Of a DNA stretch of 64,000 bases, positions 1-8,771 are shown piece after piece. Each line of letters starts with the position of its first letter. Position 1 is the first letter of the stretch. Under the pieces are notes generated by a model. It saw nothing but the letters and a program-made list of their open reading frames with translations. It searched no databases and was not told the origin of the DNA. The stretch comes from Mesorhizobium norvegicum (GTDB lineage: Bacteria; Pseudomonadota; Alphaproteobacteria; Rhizobiales; Rhizobiaceae), in NCBI RefSeq assembly GCF_004919685.1, contig NZ_SMYZ01000069.1:30577-94576 (forward strand), written 5' to 3'. The translations under genes and the position numbers were made by a program.

Positions 1-125
1 GCAAGGGGGGAGATCAGATGGCACTTCTGCTTTCGCCAATCTCGAACGTCGAAGAAGAGGACGTATTGGTCGAAGCTGCCAATCTCCCCCCTTGCGGGGG
101 AGATGTCCGGTAGGACAGAGGGGGG
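1..125. repeat. Palindromic mosaic intergenic element (cut by window start)
   Basis: A perfect 14-bp inverted repeat pairs bases 1-14 with 82-95, and the right arm continues into its own short hairpin (82-104, cccccc-ttg-cggggg). It ends in a G-rich tail at about 125. Composition and layout resemble the elements at 8579-8752 and 25786-25940, so I read it as a member of a family of intergenic palindromic repeats. Bases 126-169 hold no gene; they are the downstream flank of the MttB-like gene. Confidence 0.6.
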
Positions 126-169
126 TGCCTAGGCGCAGGCCCCGACAATCAGCTCGACACCCCAAAACC

Positions 170-1708
170 TCAATTCAGCGGGCAACCGCCCTCGCGCTTG
201 CGGCGCTCAATATAATCGCGCAGTGCCTCGTCGATGCCGGGATCGATCGGCGGCTGTTCGTATTCGGCGACCATGCGTTTCCACACGACATTGGCCCGTT
301 CGCGCGCGGTGATCTGGCCGCGCTCCATCCATGTGTCGTAATTGTCCCAGTTGGAGACCAGCGGCGAATAGAACGCGCGCTCGTAGCGCTGCATGGTGTG
401 CGCGGCGCCGAAGAAATGCCCGGCCGGGCCGACCTCGCGCACCGCCTCCAGCGCCAGCGTGTCGATGTCGACCACCGGCGGGTCGAAATAGGCGCACATC
501 ATCTGCAGCATCTCGGCGTCGATGACCAGTTTTTCGAACGATGCCGTCAGCCCGCCGCCGAGCCAGCCGGCGGCGTGCAGCACCAGATTGGCGCCGCCCA
601 TCAGGCAGCCCCACAGCGACATGGCGCTCTCATAGGCCGCCTGCGCGTCGACCGAATTGGCGGCGGTGACATTGCTGGAGCGGAACGGCACGCCGATCAG
701 CCGGCAGAGCTGGCCGGTGATCTGCGCGGCCTGCGTATATTCCGGCGTGCCGAAGGCGGGCGCACCAGTCTTCATGTCGACGTTGGAGGTGAAGCCGCCA
801 TACATGACCGGCACGCCGGGGCGCACGATCTGGGTCAGCACGATGCCGGCCAGCGCCTCGGCATGTTGTTGCGACAGCGCGCCGGCCAGCGTCACCGGGC
901 TCATCGCACCGGCCAGCGTGAACGGTGTGATGACGTTGACCTGGCCATGCTCGGCCAGCGCGATCAACCCCTCGGCCATCGGCTCGTCGAGTTGCAGCGG
1001 CGAATTGGTGTTGATGATGCCGGTGAACACCGGCATCTCCTGCGCGAGATTCTCGCGCGTCGTGCCCAGCGAAATCGCCACCATCTCCAGCGCGTCGACG
1101 GCGCGCCCACGGCCGAGCGCTTGCGGTTGCCAATTCTTGTCGAGCAAGGTGATCTCGGCATAGTAGAGGTCGAGATGGCGCGTGTTCTGGTGCAGGTCGA
1201 GCGGCTCGAACGGCCCGCCGCCTTCCTGGTGCAGCACGTTGAACGACTGGATCAGCTTGAGATAATCGCACATCTCGGCGTAGGTGCCGGGCCGGCGGCC
1301 GCGATCATTGTCCATCACATAGGCCGGCCCGCCGACCGACGACAGGATGCAGTGCTTCCCGCCGACCTTGACGTTCTTCGCCGGATTGCGGGCGCGCAGT
1401 TCGAAGGATGACGGCGCCATGGCGACGCGCTCCATCACCATGGCGCGGTCGAAGCGCACCCGCATTTCGCCGTCGTCGACATCGCAGCCGGCCGAGCGGT
1501 AGAATTGCCGCGCCTGCGGCTGCAGCACCCGCATGCCGATCTCTTCGAGAATGGTGAGACCCATTTCGTGGATCGTCTGCACCTGGTCGGCCGACAGGAT
1601 CTCGATCGGCGCATAAGGCCGCGTCAGCTGCTTCCACGGCCGCTGCTCGATGCCGCCGATCTCGCGCTGCGGGCGACCGGGTCTGCGACGTGCCGTGATG
1701 CGCTCCAT
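170..1708 (-). CDS. MttB/MtgB-family methylamine (betaine) : corrinoid methyltransferase, non-pyrrolysine
   Basis: A 512-residue protein of the trimethylamine methyltransferase family (COG5598-like). Members move a methyl group from a tertiary or quaternary amine to a cobalamin carrier protein in the cytoplasm. The frame is uninterrupted, so there is no in-frame TAG for pyrrolysine, which archaeal trimethylamine enzymes need. Characterised pyrrolysine-free relatives use quaternary amines such as glycine betaine, proline betaine or carnitine, so a betaine substrate is more likely than trimethylamine. AAGGAG lies 12 nt before the ATG at 1708. The gene follows the TMADH-like gene by 70 nt on the same strand and probably shares its transcript. 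No corrinoid carrier or reactivase gene is in the window, so its partner must be elsewhere. Family assignment is firm; substrate is inference. Confidence 0.85.
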   Translation of the reverse strand: MERITARRRPGRPQREIGGIEQRPWKQLTRPYAPIEILSADQVQTIHEMGLTILEEIGMRVLQPQARQFYRSAGCDVDDGEMRVRFDRAMVMERVAMAPSSFELRARNPAKNVKVGGKHCILSSVGGPAYVMDNDRGRRPGTYAEMCDYLKLIQSFNVLHQEGGGPFEPLDLHQNTRHLDLYYAEITLLDKNWQPQALGRGRAVDALEMVAISLGTTRENLAQEMPVFTGIINTNSPLQLDEPMAEGLIALAEHGQVNVITPFTLAGAMSPVTLAGALSQQHAEALAGIVLTQIVRPGVPVMYGGFTSNVDMKTGAPAFGTPEYTQAAQITGQLCRLIGVPFRSSNVTAANSVDAQAAYESAMSLWGCLMGGANLVLHAAGWLGGGLTASFEKLVIDAEMLQMMCAYFDPPVVDIDTLALEAVREVGPAGHFFGAAHTMQRYERAFYSPLVSNWDNYDTWMERGQITARERANVVWKRMVAEYEQPPIDPGIDEALRDYIERRKREGGCPLN

Positions 1709-1724
1709 GGCTCTCTAGAACTCC

Positions 1725-1781
1725 TTGTTTGACGCAATTCCGAACGGAAAACCGCTTCACACTTTTCCTGGAATTGCTCTA
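1725..1781. repeat. About 50-bp interspersed repeat, copy 1
   Basis: The core at 1732-1780 matches 32752-32800 at about 45 of 49 positions. Both copies start ACGCAATTCCG and end CTGGAATTGCTCT, so gcaattcc and ggaattgc can form a hairpin. This copy fills the gap between the MttB-like and TMADH-like genes and overlaps the TAG stop of the latter at 1779-1781. Confidence 0.75.
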
Positions 1782-3881
1782 TTCAGCAGCTGTCCGCATA
1801 TCGAAATCCGCTATCGCATCGACGATGGGCGTATCGCGGCGGTAGGGCCGCGAGCGGATCTTCGCGCCGATCTCCTGAGCCAGCTTGTGGCCGCTGTGCA
1901 CCGCGTGGGCGATGGCGCCCGGAGCCAGCGTGTCGCCGATACGATCGACGCTGCGGATGCCGGCACCGCCAAGCGCCTCCGCCCGTTGCGTCAGGGGCTC
2001 GAACAGCTCGCCGCGCGGCAGCCTCAGCCCGACGATCAGCACCGAGCGGCAGGCCACGTGGACCTCCTCGCCGGTGAACAGATGCGCCAGCGTCGCCGTC
2101 TCGCCATCGAAGGATTTTAGGAGATGCAGTGTCGTCACCGGCACCTTGCGCCGCGCCAGGGCGCGATGCACCAGCGGCAGTTCGTTGGTCATGATCGTCC
2201 AGGCGGAAGCCTGACCCGCCGGCGTCACATAGCTGACCGGGATGCCCTGCGCGGCCAGATGTTCGGTGAGGACGCCGCCCATGTAATAATTGTCGAAATC
2301 GAAGACCAGTGTCGGCCCTTGCGGAAGCCGGCCGCCGGCGATGTCGTCCGGGGTGAACACGTCCGGATGGTCGAGCCTGCCGACCGGAATTTCCAGCGAT
2401 GAGTAGAGCATGTTGGTCCAGCGCGCGCCGGTCGCCAGCACCACGCGATCCGGCGCCAGCTCGACGATCTCGTCCGTGCCCAAAACACTCTCCGGATAGA
2501 GCGAGACGTTGCTCATCTCGCTGAGACGCCCAAGCCGGTAATCGACGACGCGGTTCCAGGCCGAGAGGCCGGGCAGCGTCTTCTCGAAAGTCAGTCGCCC
2601 GCCGAAGGTGCGGCTGCCGTCGGCCAGCATCACCTCATGGCCGCGACGGCCGAGCGTCAGCGCGCATTCGAGCCCAGCCGGTCCGCCGCCAACAATCAGG
2701 ATTCGCTCAGGCGCATCGGTGCGCTCGACACGTTCGGGGTGCCAGCCGCGCCGCCATTCCTCGCCGGCGGTGGGGTTCTGGGTGCAGCGTACCGGCACGC
2801 CGTCATGCCAGCTCGAAATGCAGATGTTGCAGCCGATGCATTCGCGGATTTCAGCCTCGCGGCCCTCACGGATCTTGGCCGGCAGGAAGGGGTCGGCGAT
2901 CGAAGGCCGCGCGCCGCCGATGAAGTCGAGCACGCCGCGCCGGATCTGCGAGACCATGGTGTCCGGCGAGGTGAAGCGCCCGACGCCAACCACCGGCTTC
3001 CCGGTCAGCGACTTGACGAAATCGATCACCGGCTCATGGCTGCCCTCGCCGGTGAAGCGCGACGCCGAACAGTCGGTCGGGCTGGAGTCCATCTTGACGT
3101 CGAACAGGTCGGGCAGGTCGGCCAGCAGTTCGATCAGCTCATGCGCTTCCGAGGGCTGGTTGCGGCCGGGCCTGCCGCGCAGTTCCTCGAGGCTGACCCG
3201 CAAGGCCACGCCGCAATCCTTGCCGACGGCATCCTTGGTGACCTCGATCATCTCGCGCACGAAGCGCACCCGGTTCTCGATCGATCCGCCATACTCGTCG
3301 ACGCGATGATTGTATTCCGGCAGCAGGAACTCGTAGCCGAGATAACCCATGCCGGCATAGACGTAGACCACGTCGAAGCCGGCAATGCGCGCCTTGCGCG
3401 CCGCCTCGGCCTGACACCTCAAGACCTCGCGTATATCGGCCTTGTCCATGGTCTTCGGCCGCAAATTGCCCATGAAGCCGACATGGGTGGCCATCCATGG
3501 AATTCCCGATGGCGACAGCGGCGGCAGGCGGCTTGTCCTGTTCATCACCGAGGCGCCGCCGTGCCACAATTCCACGCCGGCCAGCGATCCGTGGCGGTGC
3601 ACCGCTTCCGTCATCAGCGCATGCGCACGGATGTCGTTATCGTCCCACATCGTGGCGAAAGGCAGCGGCGCGTCGTCCGAACTGGGGTCGATCGAACAGG
3701 CGCCGGTGCAGATCACGCCCCATCCACCCTCGGCCTTGGCTTCGCGAAAGGCGGCGCGCACCCGCGGCAGGGCGTTGGTCATGCCGCTGGCGTGCGGCAC
3801 TTGATAGAAGCGGTTCGGCGCGGTGACCGGCCCGATCCGCATCGGCTCGAACAGGATTTCGTAGCGAGGATTGCAGGTCAT
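1779..3881 (-). CDS. Trimethylamine/dimethylamine dehydrogenase-like flavoprotein (OYE barrel + 4Fe-4S + FAD/NAD domain)
   Basis: 700 residues from ATG 3881. An upstream in-frame ATG at 4007 would add a basic tail reading through the palindrome, so I reject it. The N-terminal half is an Old Yellow Enzyme barrel with NRFYQVPH, GVELWHGG and ARPSIADPFLP, as in trimethylamine dehydrogenase. Then comes a CIGCNIC cluster with a fourth Cys 11 residues on (4Fe-4S), and a GGGPAGLE nucleotide fold. Compared with the classical enzyme as I recall it, the cysteine that binds FMN covalently (QVPHC) is Ala here (QVPHA), and the substrate-bowl tyrosine after it is also replaced. Demethylation of another N-methyl compound (a betaine or N-methylproline, as for StcD-type enzymes) therefore fits better than trimethylamine. 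It is upstream of the MttB-like gene. Confidence 0.8.
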   Translation of the reverse strand: MTCNPRYEILFEPMRIGPVTAPNRFYQVPHASGMTNALPRVRAAFREAKAEGGWGVICTGACSIDPSSDDAPLPFATMWDDNDIRAHALMTEAVHRHGSLAGVELWHGGASVMNRTSRLPPLSPSGIPWMATHVGFMGNLRPKTMDKADIREVLRCQAEAARKARIAGFDVVYVYAGMGYLGYEFLLPEYNHRVDEYGGSIENRVRFVREMIEVTKDAVGKDCGVALRVSLEELRGRPGRNQPSEAHELIELLADLPDLFDVKMDSSPTDCSASRFTGEGSHEPVIDFVKSLTGKPVVGVGRFTSPDTMVSQIRRGVLDFIGGARPSIADPFLPAKIREGREAEIRECIGCNICISSWHDGVPVRCTQNPTAGEEWRRGWHPERVERTDAPERILIVGGGPAGLECALTLGRRGHEVMLADGSRTFGGRLTFEKTLPGLSAWNRVVDYRLGRLSEMSNVSLYPESVLGTDEIVELAPDRVVLATGARWTNMLYSSLEIPVGRLDHPDVFTPDDIAGGRLPQGPTLVFDFDNYYMGGVLTEHLAAQGIPVSYVTPAGQASAWTIMTNELPLVHRALARRKVPVTTLHLLKSFDGETATLAHLFTGEEVHVACRSVLIVGLRLPRGELFEPLTQRAEALGGAGIRSVDRIGDTLAPGAIAHAVHSGHKLAQEIGAKIRSRPYRRDTPIVDAIADFDMRTAAE

Positions 3882-3890
3882 CGGAGCTTC

Positions 3891-3932
3891 GCGAATATGC
3901 TTGTTGAACGATCGTACAACAAGCATATTCGC
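3891..3932. promoter_or_regulatory. 42-bp near-perfect palindrome in the leader of the TMADH-like gene
   Basis: Bases 3891-3906 and 3917-3932 are a perfect 16-bp inverted repeat (GCGAATATGCTTGTTG and its complement). The ten central bases contain ACGATCGT, so only one base pair of the 42 is mismatched. It ends 10 nt before the start codon at 3881. The inner part TTGT...ACAA resembles operators of GntR/FCD-type regulators. I read it as an operator or a cruciform/RNA hairpin controlling the downstream gene pair. Confidence 0.6.
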
Positions 3933-3996
3933 ACGGCTGACGAAACGCAATGGCCTCTGCGGCGACACGGAATTGGACCTATTACCGGCCGCAACG

Positions 3997-4032
3997 AAAA
4001 AGCCCACCCCGATAGTATCGGAGTGGGCTTCA
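3997..4032 (-). terminator. Rho-independent terminator of the APC permease gene
   Basis: On the minus strand a 14-bp stem (aagcccactccgat against atcggggtgggctt, one G-T pair) with a 3-nt loop is followed by a run of five T residues. It lies about 60 nt past the permease stop at 4088. Confidence 0.85.
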
Positions 4033-4087
4033 GCCGGGAGGCTCGGGTCAAGCGCTACGATTCGCGCTCGACCCCTTCAGTTTGGCG

Positions 4088-5797
4088 TCAGATGACGAAG
4101 AACCAGTTGGCGAGCAGCATCACCACGACGCCGGCGACCAGCGTCAGATAGGGCAGCATGCCCGCCTTCTTGACCGCCAGATCGGACGAGCTCATGCCGA
4201 GATCGGCCAGCATGTGGTCGGGGAACTTGCCCTTGTCCTGGATGTAATGGCGGAAACAGAACACCGGGATGATCAGCGCGGCGGTGATCAGCCCGGCCCA
4301 CAGCGCCATCGGGTTCCAGACCTTGGCGCCGGCGCCCATGAAGATGGCGTTGACATAGGCGAAGATCGCTCCGATCCCCAGCAGCCAGGTCGGCGCCTTC
4401 CATGGCCGGGCGATATGGCCGTTGTCCATCCGGTGGATCCAGCCGGCGTTGAGGTTGAGGAAGTTGAAGATGATGTAGCCGCAGTTCGACACGGCGAGGA
4501 TGAAGAAGAAGCTCGTCGCGTCGGCCGAGGCGATGGCCAGCACGATCAGGTTGAAGACCAGGTCCGTCCACATCGCACGTGTCGGCGCGCCATGTTCATT
4601 GACGTGGCTGAGATAGCGCGGCAGCCAGCCGTCGACCGAGCCTTGGTAGAGCGTGCGCGAGGAACCGGCCATGGCGGTCATGATGCAAAGCACCAAGGCC
4701 AGGATCATCAGCATCACCAGCAGGCTGTGGATCAGCGCTCCGCCGCCGACCATGCCGGCCAATGCGTCGGCGACACCGGAGCCGTCGACGATCGGTGTCG
4801 CCAGCATACCGTTCAGGCCAAGCACGCCCTGGAAGGTGAACGGCACCAGGATGAACAGCAGCATGCACAGAAGGCCGGAATAGAAGATGGCCTTGAACGT
4901 GTCGGTGCCGGGATTCTTGAACTCCGACGTGTAGCAGACGGCGGTCTCAAAACCGTAGGTCGACCAGGCGGCGATGAACATGCCGCCAAGCACCAGTGTC
5001 CAGCCGGCGATGTTCCAGGCGCCGGGCTCAGGCGCATAGGCGGCCGCCAGCGGCACCAGCGGCGAGAAATTCGCCCAGTTGATCTGGCCGGTGATGATCG
5101 GGACGACACCGACGATCAGCATCGGGATGATGACCAGCAGGCCGATATATTTCTGCACGTTGGCCGTGCCCAGGATGCCGCGATGCTGGATGGCGAAGAT
5201 GATCAGCATCAGCACCGCGCCGATGAAGAAGGTCGCGTTGAACGTGAACGAGACCGGTCCCAGCGTGTGGCTGTAAAGCGTCCAGTTGCGGATCGCCGGC
5301 GTTGCCGCGGCGGTCACTGCCGTGATGGCGTCGGCGGCGCTGGTTCCGGCATGCGCGGCGATATAGGCGACGACGTCCGGCGAGGCAGCGGTGAACAGCG
5401 GCACCGGCGCCAATGCGTTGAGGATGTAGGCGGCGGCGATCGAGCAGCCGAGCGACAGCACTGGCGACCAGGCGAACCAGTTGCACCACACCGACAGCGG
5501 CGCGATGAACTTCGAATAGCGCAGCCAGGCGGTGGCGCCGTAGATCGAGGCGCCGCCGGACTTGTTCGGGAACAGGCCGGCGATTTCGGCATAGGTGAAG
5601 GATTGCAGGAAGCCCATGATCATGGAGGCGATCCAGATCCCGAAGGCCAGCGTGCCGGTCGTGCCGGCAATGCCGCCGATCGAAAACAGGACGAGGGCCG
5701 GAACGCCGCTCGCCACCCAGAAGGCGCCGCGCCAGTCGATATTTCGGTGCAACTTGCCTTCGGCAAGCGGCTCCAGGGCAGTGGTAATCGTGCTCAT
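4088..5797 (-). CDS. APC-family amino acid/amine permease
   Basis: 569 residues, strongly hydrophobic, with about twelve membrane segments. Features of the amino acid-polyamine-organocation family are visible: an N-terminal hydrophobic stretch at about 25-50 with an unwound GGIAGTTG-type glycine run, then YAEIAGLFPNKSGGASIYG as the second-helix motif. The substrate is not readable. It lies between tdm and the TMADH-like gene in a methylated-amine island, so uptake of an amine, betaine or demethylation product is plausible. It has its own terminator downstream and a 256-nt leader upstream, so it may be separate from tdm. It is not closely similar by eye to the second APC permease at 19449-20843. 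Confidence 0.8.
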   Translation of the reverse strand: MSTITTALEPLAEGKLHRNIDWRGAFWVASGVPALVLFSIGGIAGTTGTLAFGIWIASMIMGFLQSFTYAEIAGLFPNKSGGASIYGATAWLRYSKFIAPLSVWCNWFAWSPVLSLGCSIAAAYILNALAPVPLFTAASPDVVAYIAAHAGTSAADAITAVTAAATPAIRNWTLYSHTLGPVSFTFNATFFIGAVLMLIIFAIQHRGILGTANVQKYIGLLVIIPMLIVGVVPIITGQINWANFSPLVPLAAAYAPEPGAWNIAGWTLVLGGMFIAAWSTYGFETAVCYTSEFKNPGTDTFKAIFYSGLLCMLLFILVPFTFQGVLGLNGMLATPIVDGSGVADALAGMVGGGALIHSLLVMLMILALVLCIMTAMAGSSRTLYQGSVDGWLPRYLSHVNEHGAPTRAMWTDLVFNLIVLAIASADATSFFFILAVSNCGYIIFNFLNLNAGWIHRMDNGHIARPWKAPTWLLGIGAIFAYVNAIFMGAGAKVWNPMALWAGLITAALIIPVFCFRHYIQDKGKFPDHMLADLGMSSSDLAVKKAGMLPYLTLVAGVVVMLLANWFFVI

Positions 5798-6053
5798 GTG
5801 TTTGGCTTCCCCATTTTTGATGTTCCCCGTTCGTGACGGCCGCGACTTCGCGAGGCTTCGTCATCGACGCATGCTTTGGGCGGCTGCCGGTGTTTCCACT
5901 CAGTCGCATTTTTTTCTTAACAGTGAAGATTGATCCGGCGCGCTTTCAGGTCAAGCGTTTTGTGAAGCCGTACACATCACGCTTGTGAGCGCGCGGACTC
6001 ACACGTTCGGCGACATCGCCGACCGGCCGGCCTGTCCGTCGCGAAAGCGGCCG
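5798..6053 (-). promoter_or_regulatory. Intergenic leader of the permease gene, with a possible operator
   Basis: No gene is seen. Bases 5904-5921 (GTCGCATTTTTTTCTTAA) match the dmm-side operator candidate at 21775-21792 at 14 of 18 positions, and a GTGAA half-site follows at 5923-5927. The T-run contributes much of the match, so this is the weakest of the family. Confidence 0.3.
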
Positions 6054-8423
6054 TCAGGAGCGCGGTTTGGTTTTCTGCGGATCGTAATGCGCGAAGGCGA
6101 CGACGCGCGCCGGCAGCCGCTTGGCATGGCCGTCGAACTTGCCGATCTCGACCTCGGTACCAATGGCCGAATGGGTGACGTCGAGTCTGGCCAACGCGAT
6201 GGTCTTGTTCAGCACCGGCGAGCGCATGCCTGACGTGACCACGCCGATCTGGGCGCGGCCGACATGCACGCAGTCGCCATGGCCGACCGCGACATTGGCA
6301 TCGATGTCGAGGCCGACCAGCTTTGTCTGCGGGTGCTCCTTGCGCCGGATCAGCGCCTCACGGCCGATGAAATCGTCGGTCTTGCTCTTCAGCGGCACGG
6401 TGAAGCCAATACCCGCCTCGAACGGATCGGTCTGGTCGGAAAATTCGTAACCGGCGAAGATCAGCCCGGCCTCGATGCGCACCATGTCGAGCGCCTGCAG
6501 CCCCATCGGCTTCAGCCCATGCGGCTGGCCGGCCTCCCAGATGGCGTCGAACACCTTTTCGGCGTCGCGCGGATGGCACCAGATCTCGTAGCCGAGTTCG
6601 CCGGTGTAGCCGGTGCGCGAGACGACGACCGGGATGCCGTTGCCGCCGCCGATGCGCGCCACCGCAAAGCGGAACCATTCGAGTTCATCGATCGACGGCT
6701 GTAGCGGCGAGGTCCAGATCACTTCCCTGAGGATGTCGCGGCTCTTCGGTCCTTGCACGGCGACATTGTGCATCTGGTCGGTGGAGGAACGCACCAGCAC
6801 GTTGAGACCAAGCTTCGTCGCCGTCTCGCGCAGCCATTCGCCGGACAGGTCATCGCCGCCGACCCAGCGGAAATTGTCCTTGCCGAGGCGCAGCAGCGTG
6901 CCGTCGTCGATCATGCCGCCGTGCTCGTAGCACATGGCCGAATAGACCACCTGGCCGACGCCAAGCTTCTTGACGTCGCGGGTCAACGTGTATTGCAGCA
7001 GCGCTTCGGAATCCGGACCCGTGACCTCGAACTTGCGCAGCGGCGACAGGTCCATGATCACGGCGTCCTGCCGGCAAGCCCAGTATTCGGCGATCGGCCC
7101 GTCCTTGGCGAAGGAATTGGCGAGCCAATAACCCTTGTACTCGACGAAGTTGCGGGTGTGCTTGGCAAAGCTCGAATGAAAAGCTGTCTCGCGGGTCATT
7201 TTCGGTTCCGAATCGGGCGTCATGCGTCTGGCTATCGCTCGCGAGAATTTGTGCTGGCCGGAATAGGTCCGCACATGGATGTCGGTCGGGTTCCAGCCAT
7301 TGGCCGGCGTCGTGTCGTCGGGGCAGGCGGAGGAAACGCAGACAATGTCTGTGAGCGCCCGCAGCAGCACATAGTCGCCCGGCCGCGACCAGGGCTCGTC
7401 GGACACCATGACGCCATGCGCGTCGATCGCCGTGTTGAAGAAGAAGTTGATCGCCATCCAGCCGGCACGTGGCGTGACGCCCCTGTCCGCCAGTGCGCGA
7501 TTGAAGTTCTCCGAGCAGTTGGTGTGGCCGGGGTAACCGATGTCGTCGTAATATTTCGCCGCGCAGGCGAGCGCGAACGCGTCGTGCCGGCCACATGTGT
7601 CCTGCACCACCTCGACCAGCGGCTCCATGTCCTGGTCGTAGTATTTCGAATGCAGGCCTGGCATCGGATAGCTCGCACCCATCAGCGTCCGCGTCGTCGT
7701 CACGTCGAGCGGATGGTCAAAACCCTTGTCCAGCTTGCGCGCCGAAAAGCACTGGAAATCCGTGCATTGCCGGCCGTCAACATCGATGATCTGCAGATAA
7801 TCGCCCGCCTTGACGAAATAGGATTCCGCGGTCGCCGAGTGGACACGCAGGTCGAGCACCGGGTCGGCCAGTGGATCGGCCAACTGCGATTTCGCCGCCA
7901 AGCGGATCGTGGCGCGCCGGACGATGACGGTAAGCGGCGTTGCCGTGTCGTGACCATCGACCAGCATCGGCCCGCCGGGAGCGGCGATGACCATCGCGCC
8001 GTCGCGCGCAATCGTGAAGGCCTGTTCGGTGCCGGCCGGTGTGGCGCCGCCGAAGACGCGCACCGCCTTGGCCTGATCGAGCTGTACCTGACGACGCGCC
8101 AGCCCGCGGCGCAAGGAAGCGAGGCTGTCGTCGCCTTCCGCCAGCAAGGCCTTGGTGCCGGCTGCATTGCTGTTGGATTTCTCGCCGAAGATGGAAGGGT
8201 CTGTCGCGCCCGATTTGTCCCAGGCCAGCAGCTCGCAGGCCTGGCCGCCCTCGACATTACGCACATTGATCGTGTCGCCGGCTTCGATCTCGATGAGAAC
8301 CGCGCCGTTGCCCTGGATCGTATAGCGCTCCATGCCCGGCGGCAGCGCGATCTGGCCCGGTCGCAGGATGAGGCTTGGCCTGGGCGGTCCGGCTGTCACT
8401 GTGGGGTAGGGCGACTGGCTCAT
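6054..8423 (-). CDS. tdm: Trimethylamine N-oxide demethylase (DUF1989-GcvT fusion)
   Basis: 789 residues in two parts: a DUF1989 domain (about 20-400) and a GcvT/aminomethyltransferase domain (about 425-785). Tdm converts TMAO to dimethylamine and formaldehyde, with the GcvT half able to pass the one-carbon unit to tetrahydrofolate. Cys287, Cys303 and Cys367 have the 16/64 spacing I recall for the zinc ligands (263, 279, 343) of the Methylocella enzyme, an offset of exactly 24. The C-terminal half has SRTGYTGELGYEIW, typical of GcvT. Tools that read only one half would call it urea-carboxylase-associated or aminomethyltransferase. Context (tmm, dmm and mgd genes, TMAO transporter) supports Tdm strongly. 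It is separated from mgdD by a palindromic repeat, so it is probably transcribed on its own. Confidence 0.9.
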   Translation of the reverse strand: MSQSPYPTVTAGPPRPSLILRPGQIALPPGMERYTIQGNGAVLIEIEAGDTINVRNVEGGQACELLAWDKSGATDPSIFGEKSNSNAAGTKALLAEGDDSLASLRRGLARRQVQLDQAKAVRVFGGATPAGTEQAFTIARDGAMVIAAPGGPMLVDGHDTATPLTVIVRRATIRLAAKSQLADPLADPVLDLRVHSATAESYFVKAGDYLQIIDVDGRQCTDFQCFSARKLDKGFDHPLDVTTTRTLMGASYPMPGLHSKYYDQDMEPLVEVVQDTCGRHDAFALACAAKYYDDIGYPGHTNCSENFNRALADRGVTPRAGWMAINFFFNTAIDAHGVMVSDEPWSRPGDYVLLRALTDIVCVSSACPDDTTPANGWNPTDIHVRTYSGQHKFSRAIARRMTPDSEPKMTRETAFHSSFAKHTRNFVEYKGYWLANSFAKDGPIAEYWACRQDAVIMDLSPLRKFEVTGPDSEALLQYTLTRDVKKLGVGQVVYSAMCYEHGGMIDDGTLLRLGKDNFRWVGGDDLSGEWLRETATKLGLNVLVRSSTDQMHNVAVQGPKSRDILREVIWTSPLQPSIDELEWFRFAVARIGGGNGIPVVVSRTGYTGELGYEIWCHPRDAEKVFDAIWEAGQPHGLKPMGLQALDMVRIEAGLIFAGYEFSDQTDPFEAGIGFTVPLKSKTDDFIGREALIRRKEHPQTKLVGLDIDANVAVGHGDCVHVGRAQIGVVTSGMRSPVLNKTIALARLDVTHSAIGTEVEIGKFDGHAKRLPARVVAFAHYDPQKTKPRS

Positions 8424-8578
8424 CTCAGCCTTGCGGTTCGAGAAACAAGTTTGCCTGTGTGTAAAATTACTTTAGCAGCAAGAATAGCAGGGGGATCGCG
8501 TTTGGCAAGGCAATGGTGGCGTGCGGAAGCGATTGGGCAAGGTTGAATCTTGCTAACCAGCCCTGTCTTCCGAACGTC

Positions 8579-8752
8579 AGCGCTGCCCCTCATCTGGCTG
8601 CCGCCATCTTCTCCCCGTAAACGGGGCGAAGGACGCTGTCGTCGCCGGTTTCGCCAATCGCCAACGTTGCAGAAATGGCGCGGCGACGCGGCCAGCTTCT
8701 TTCTCCCCGTTTACGGGGAGAAGATGGCGGCAGCCAGATGAGGGGCAGCGCT
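8579..8752. repeat. 174-bp inverted-repeat element with 48-bp perfect arms
   Basis: Bases 8579-8626 and 8705-8752 are perfect reverse complements (48 bp), enclosing 78 bp. Each arm carries an inner ccccgt-aaacgggg type hairpin. There is no ORF or transposase. It occupies most of the 8424-8771 gap between mgdD and tdm and would fold into a very stable stem in RNA, possibly separating expression of the two transcripts. The left part of the gap (8424-8578) is the tdm leader; its bases 8438-8454 weakly match the island operator motif (11 of 17 to the tmm site). Confidence 0.85.
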
Positions 8753-8771
8753 AAGATCGACAATTGGTGAG

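Noticed and set aside
170..1708. Pyrrolysine-containing trimethylamine methyltransferase
   Set aside because: No in-frame TAG within the gene and no pyl genes seen.
4082..5836. 584-codon open frame on the plus strand
   Set aside because: Antisense shadow of the APC permease; composition rich in Asp, His, Arg and Gln, with no recognisable domain. Similar long plus-strand frames across minus-strand genes in this GC-rich DNA are shadows.
6054..8423. Urea-carboxylase-associated or glycine-cleavage T protein
   Set aside because: Each name describes only one half. The fusion, the cysteine spacing and the pathway context match TMAO demethylase.
8579..8752. Insertion sequence
   Set aside because: Long perfect arms look IS-like but the enclosed 78 bp cannot hold a transposase and no target duplication is evident.
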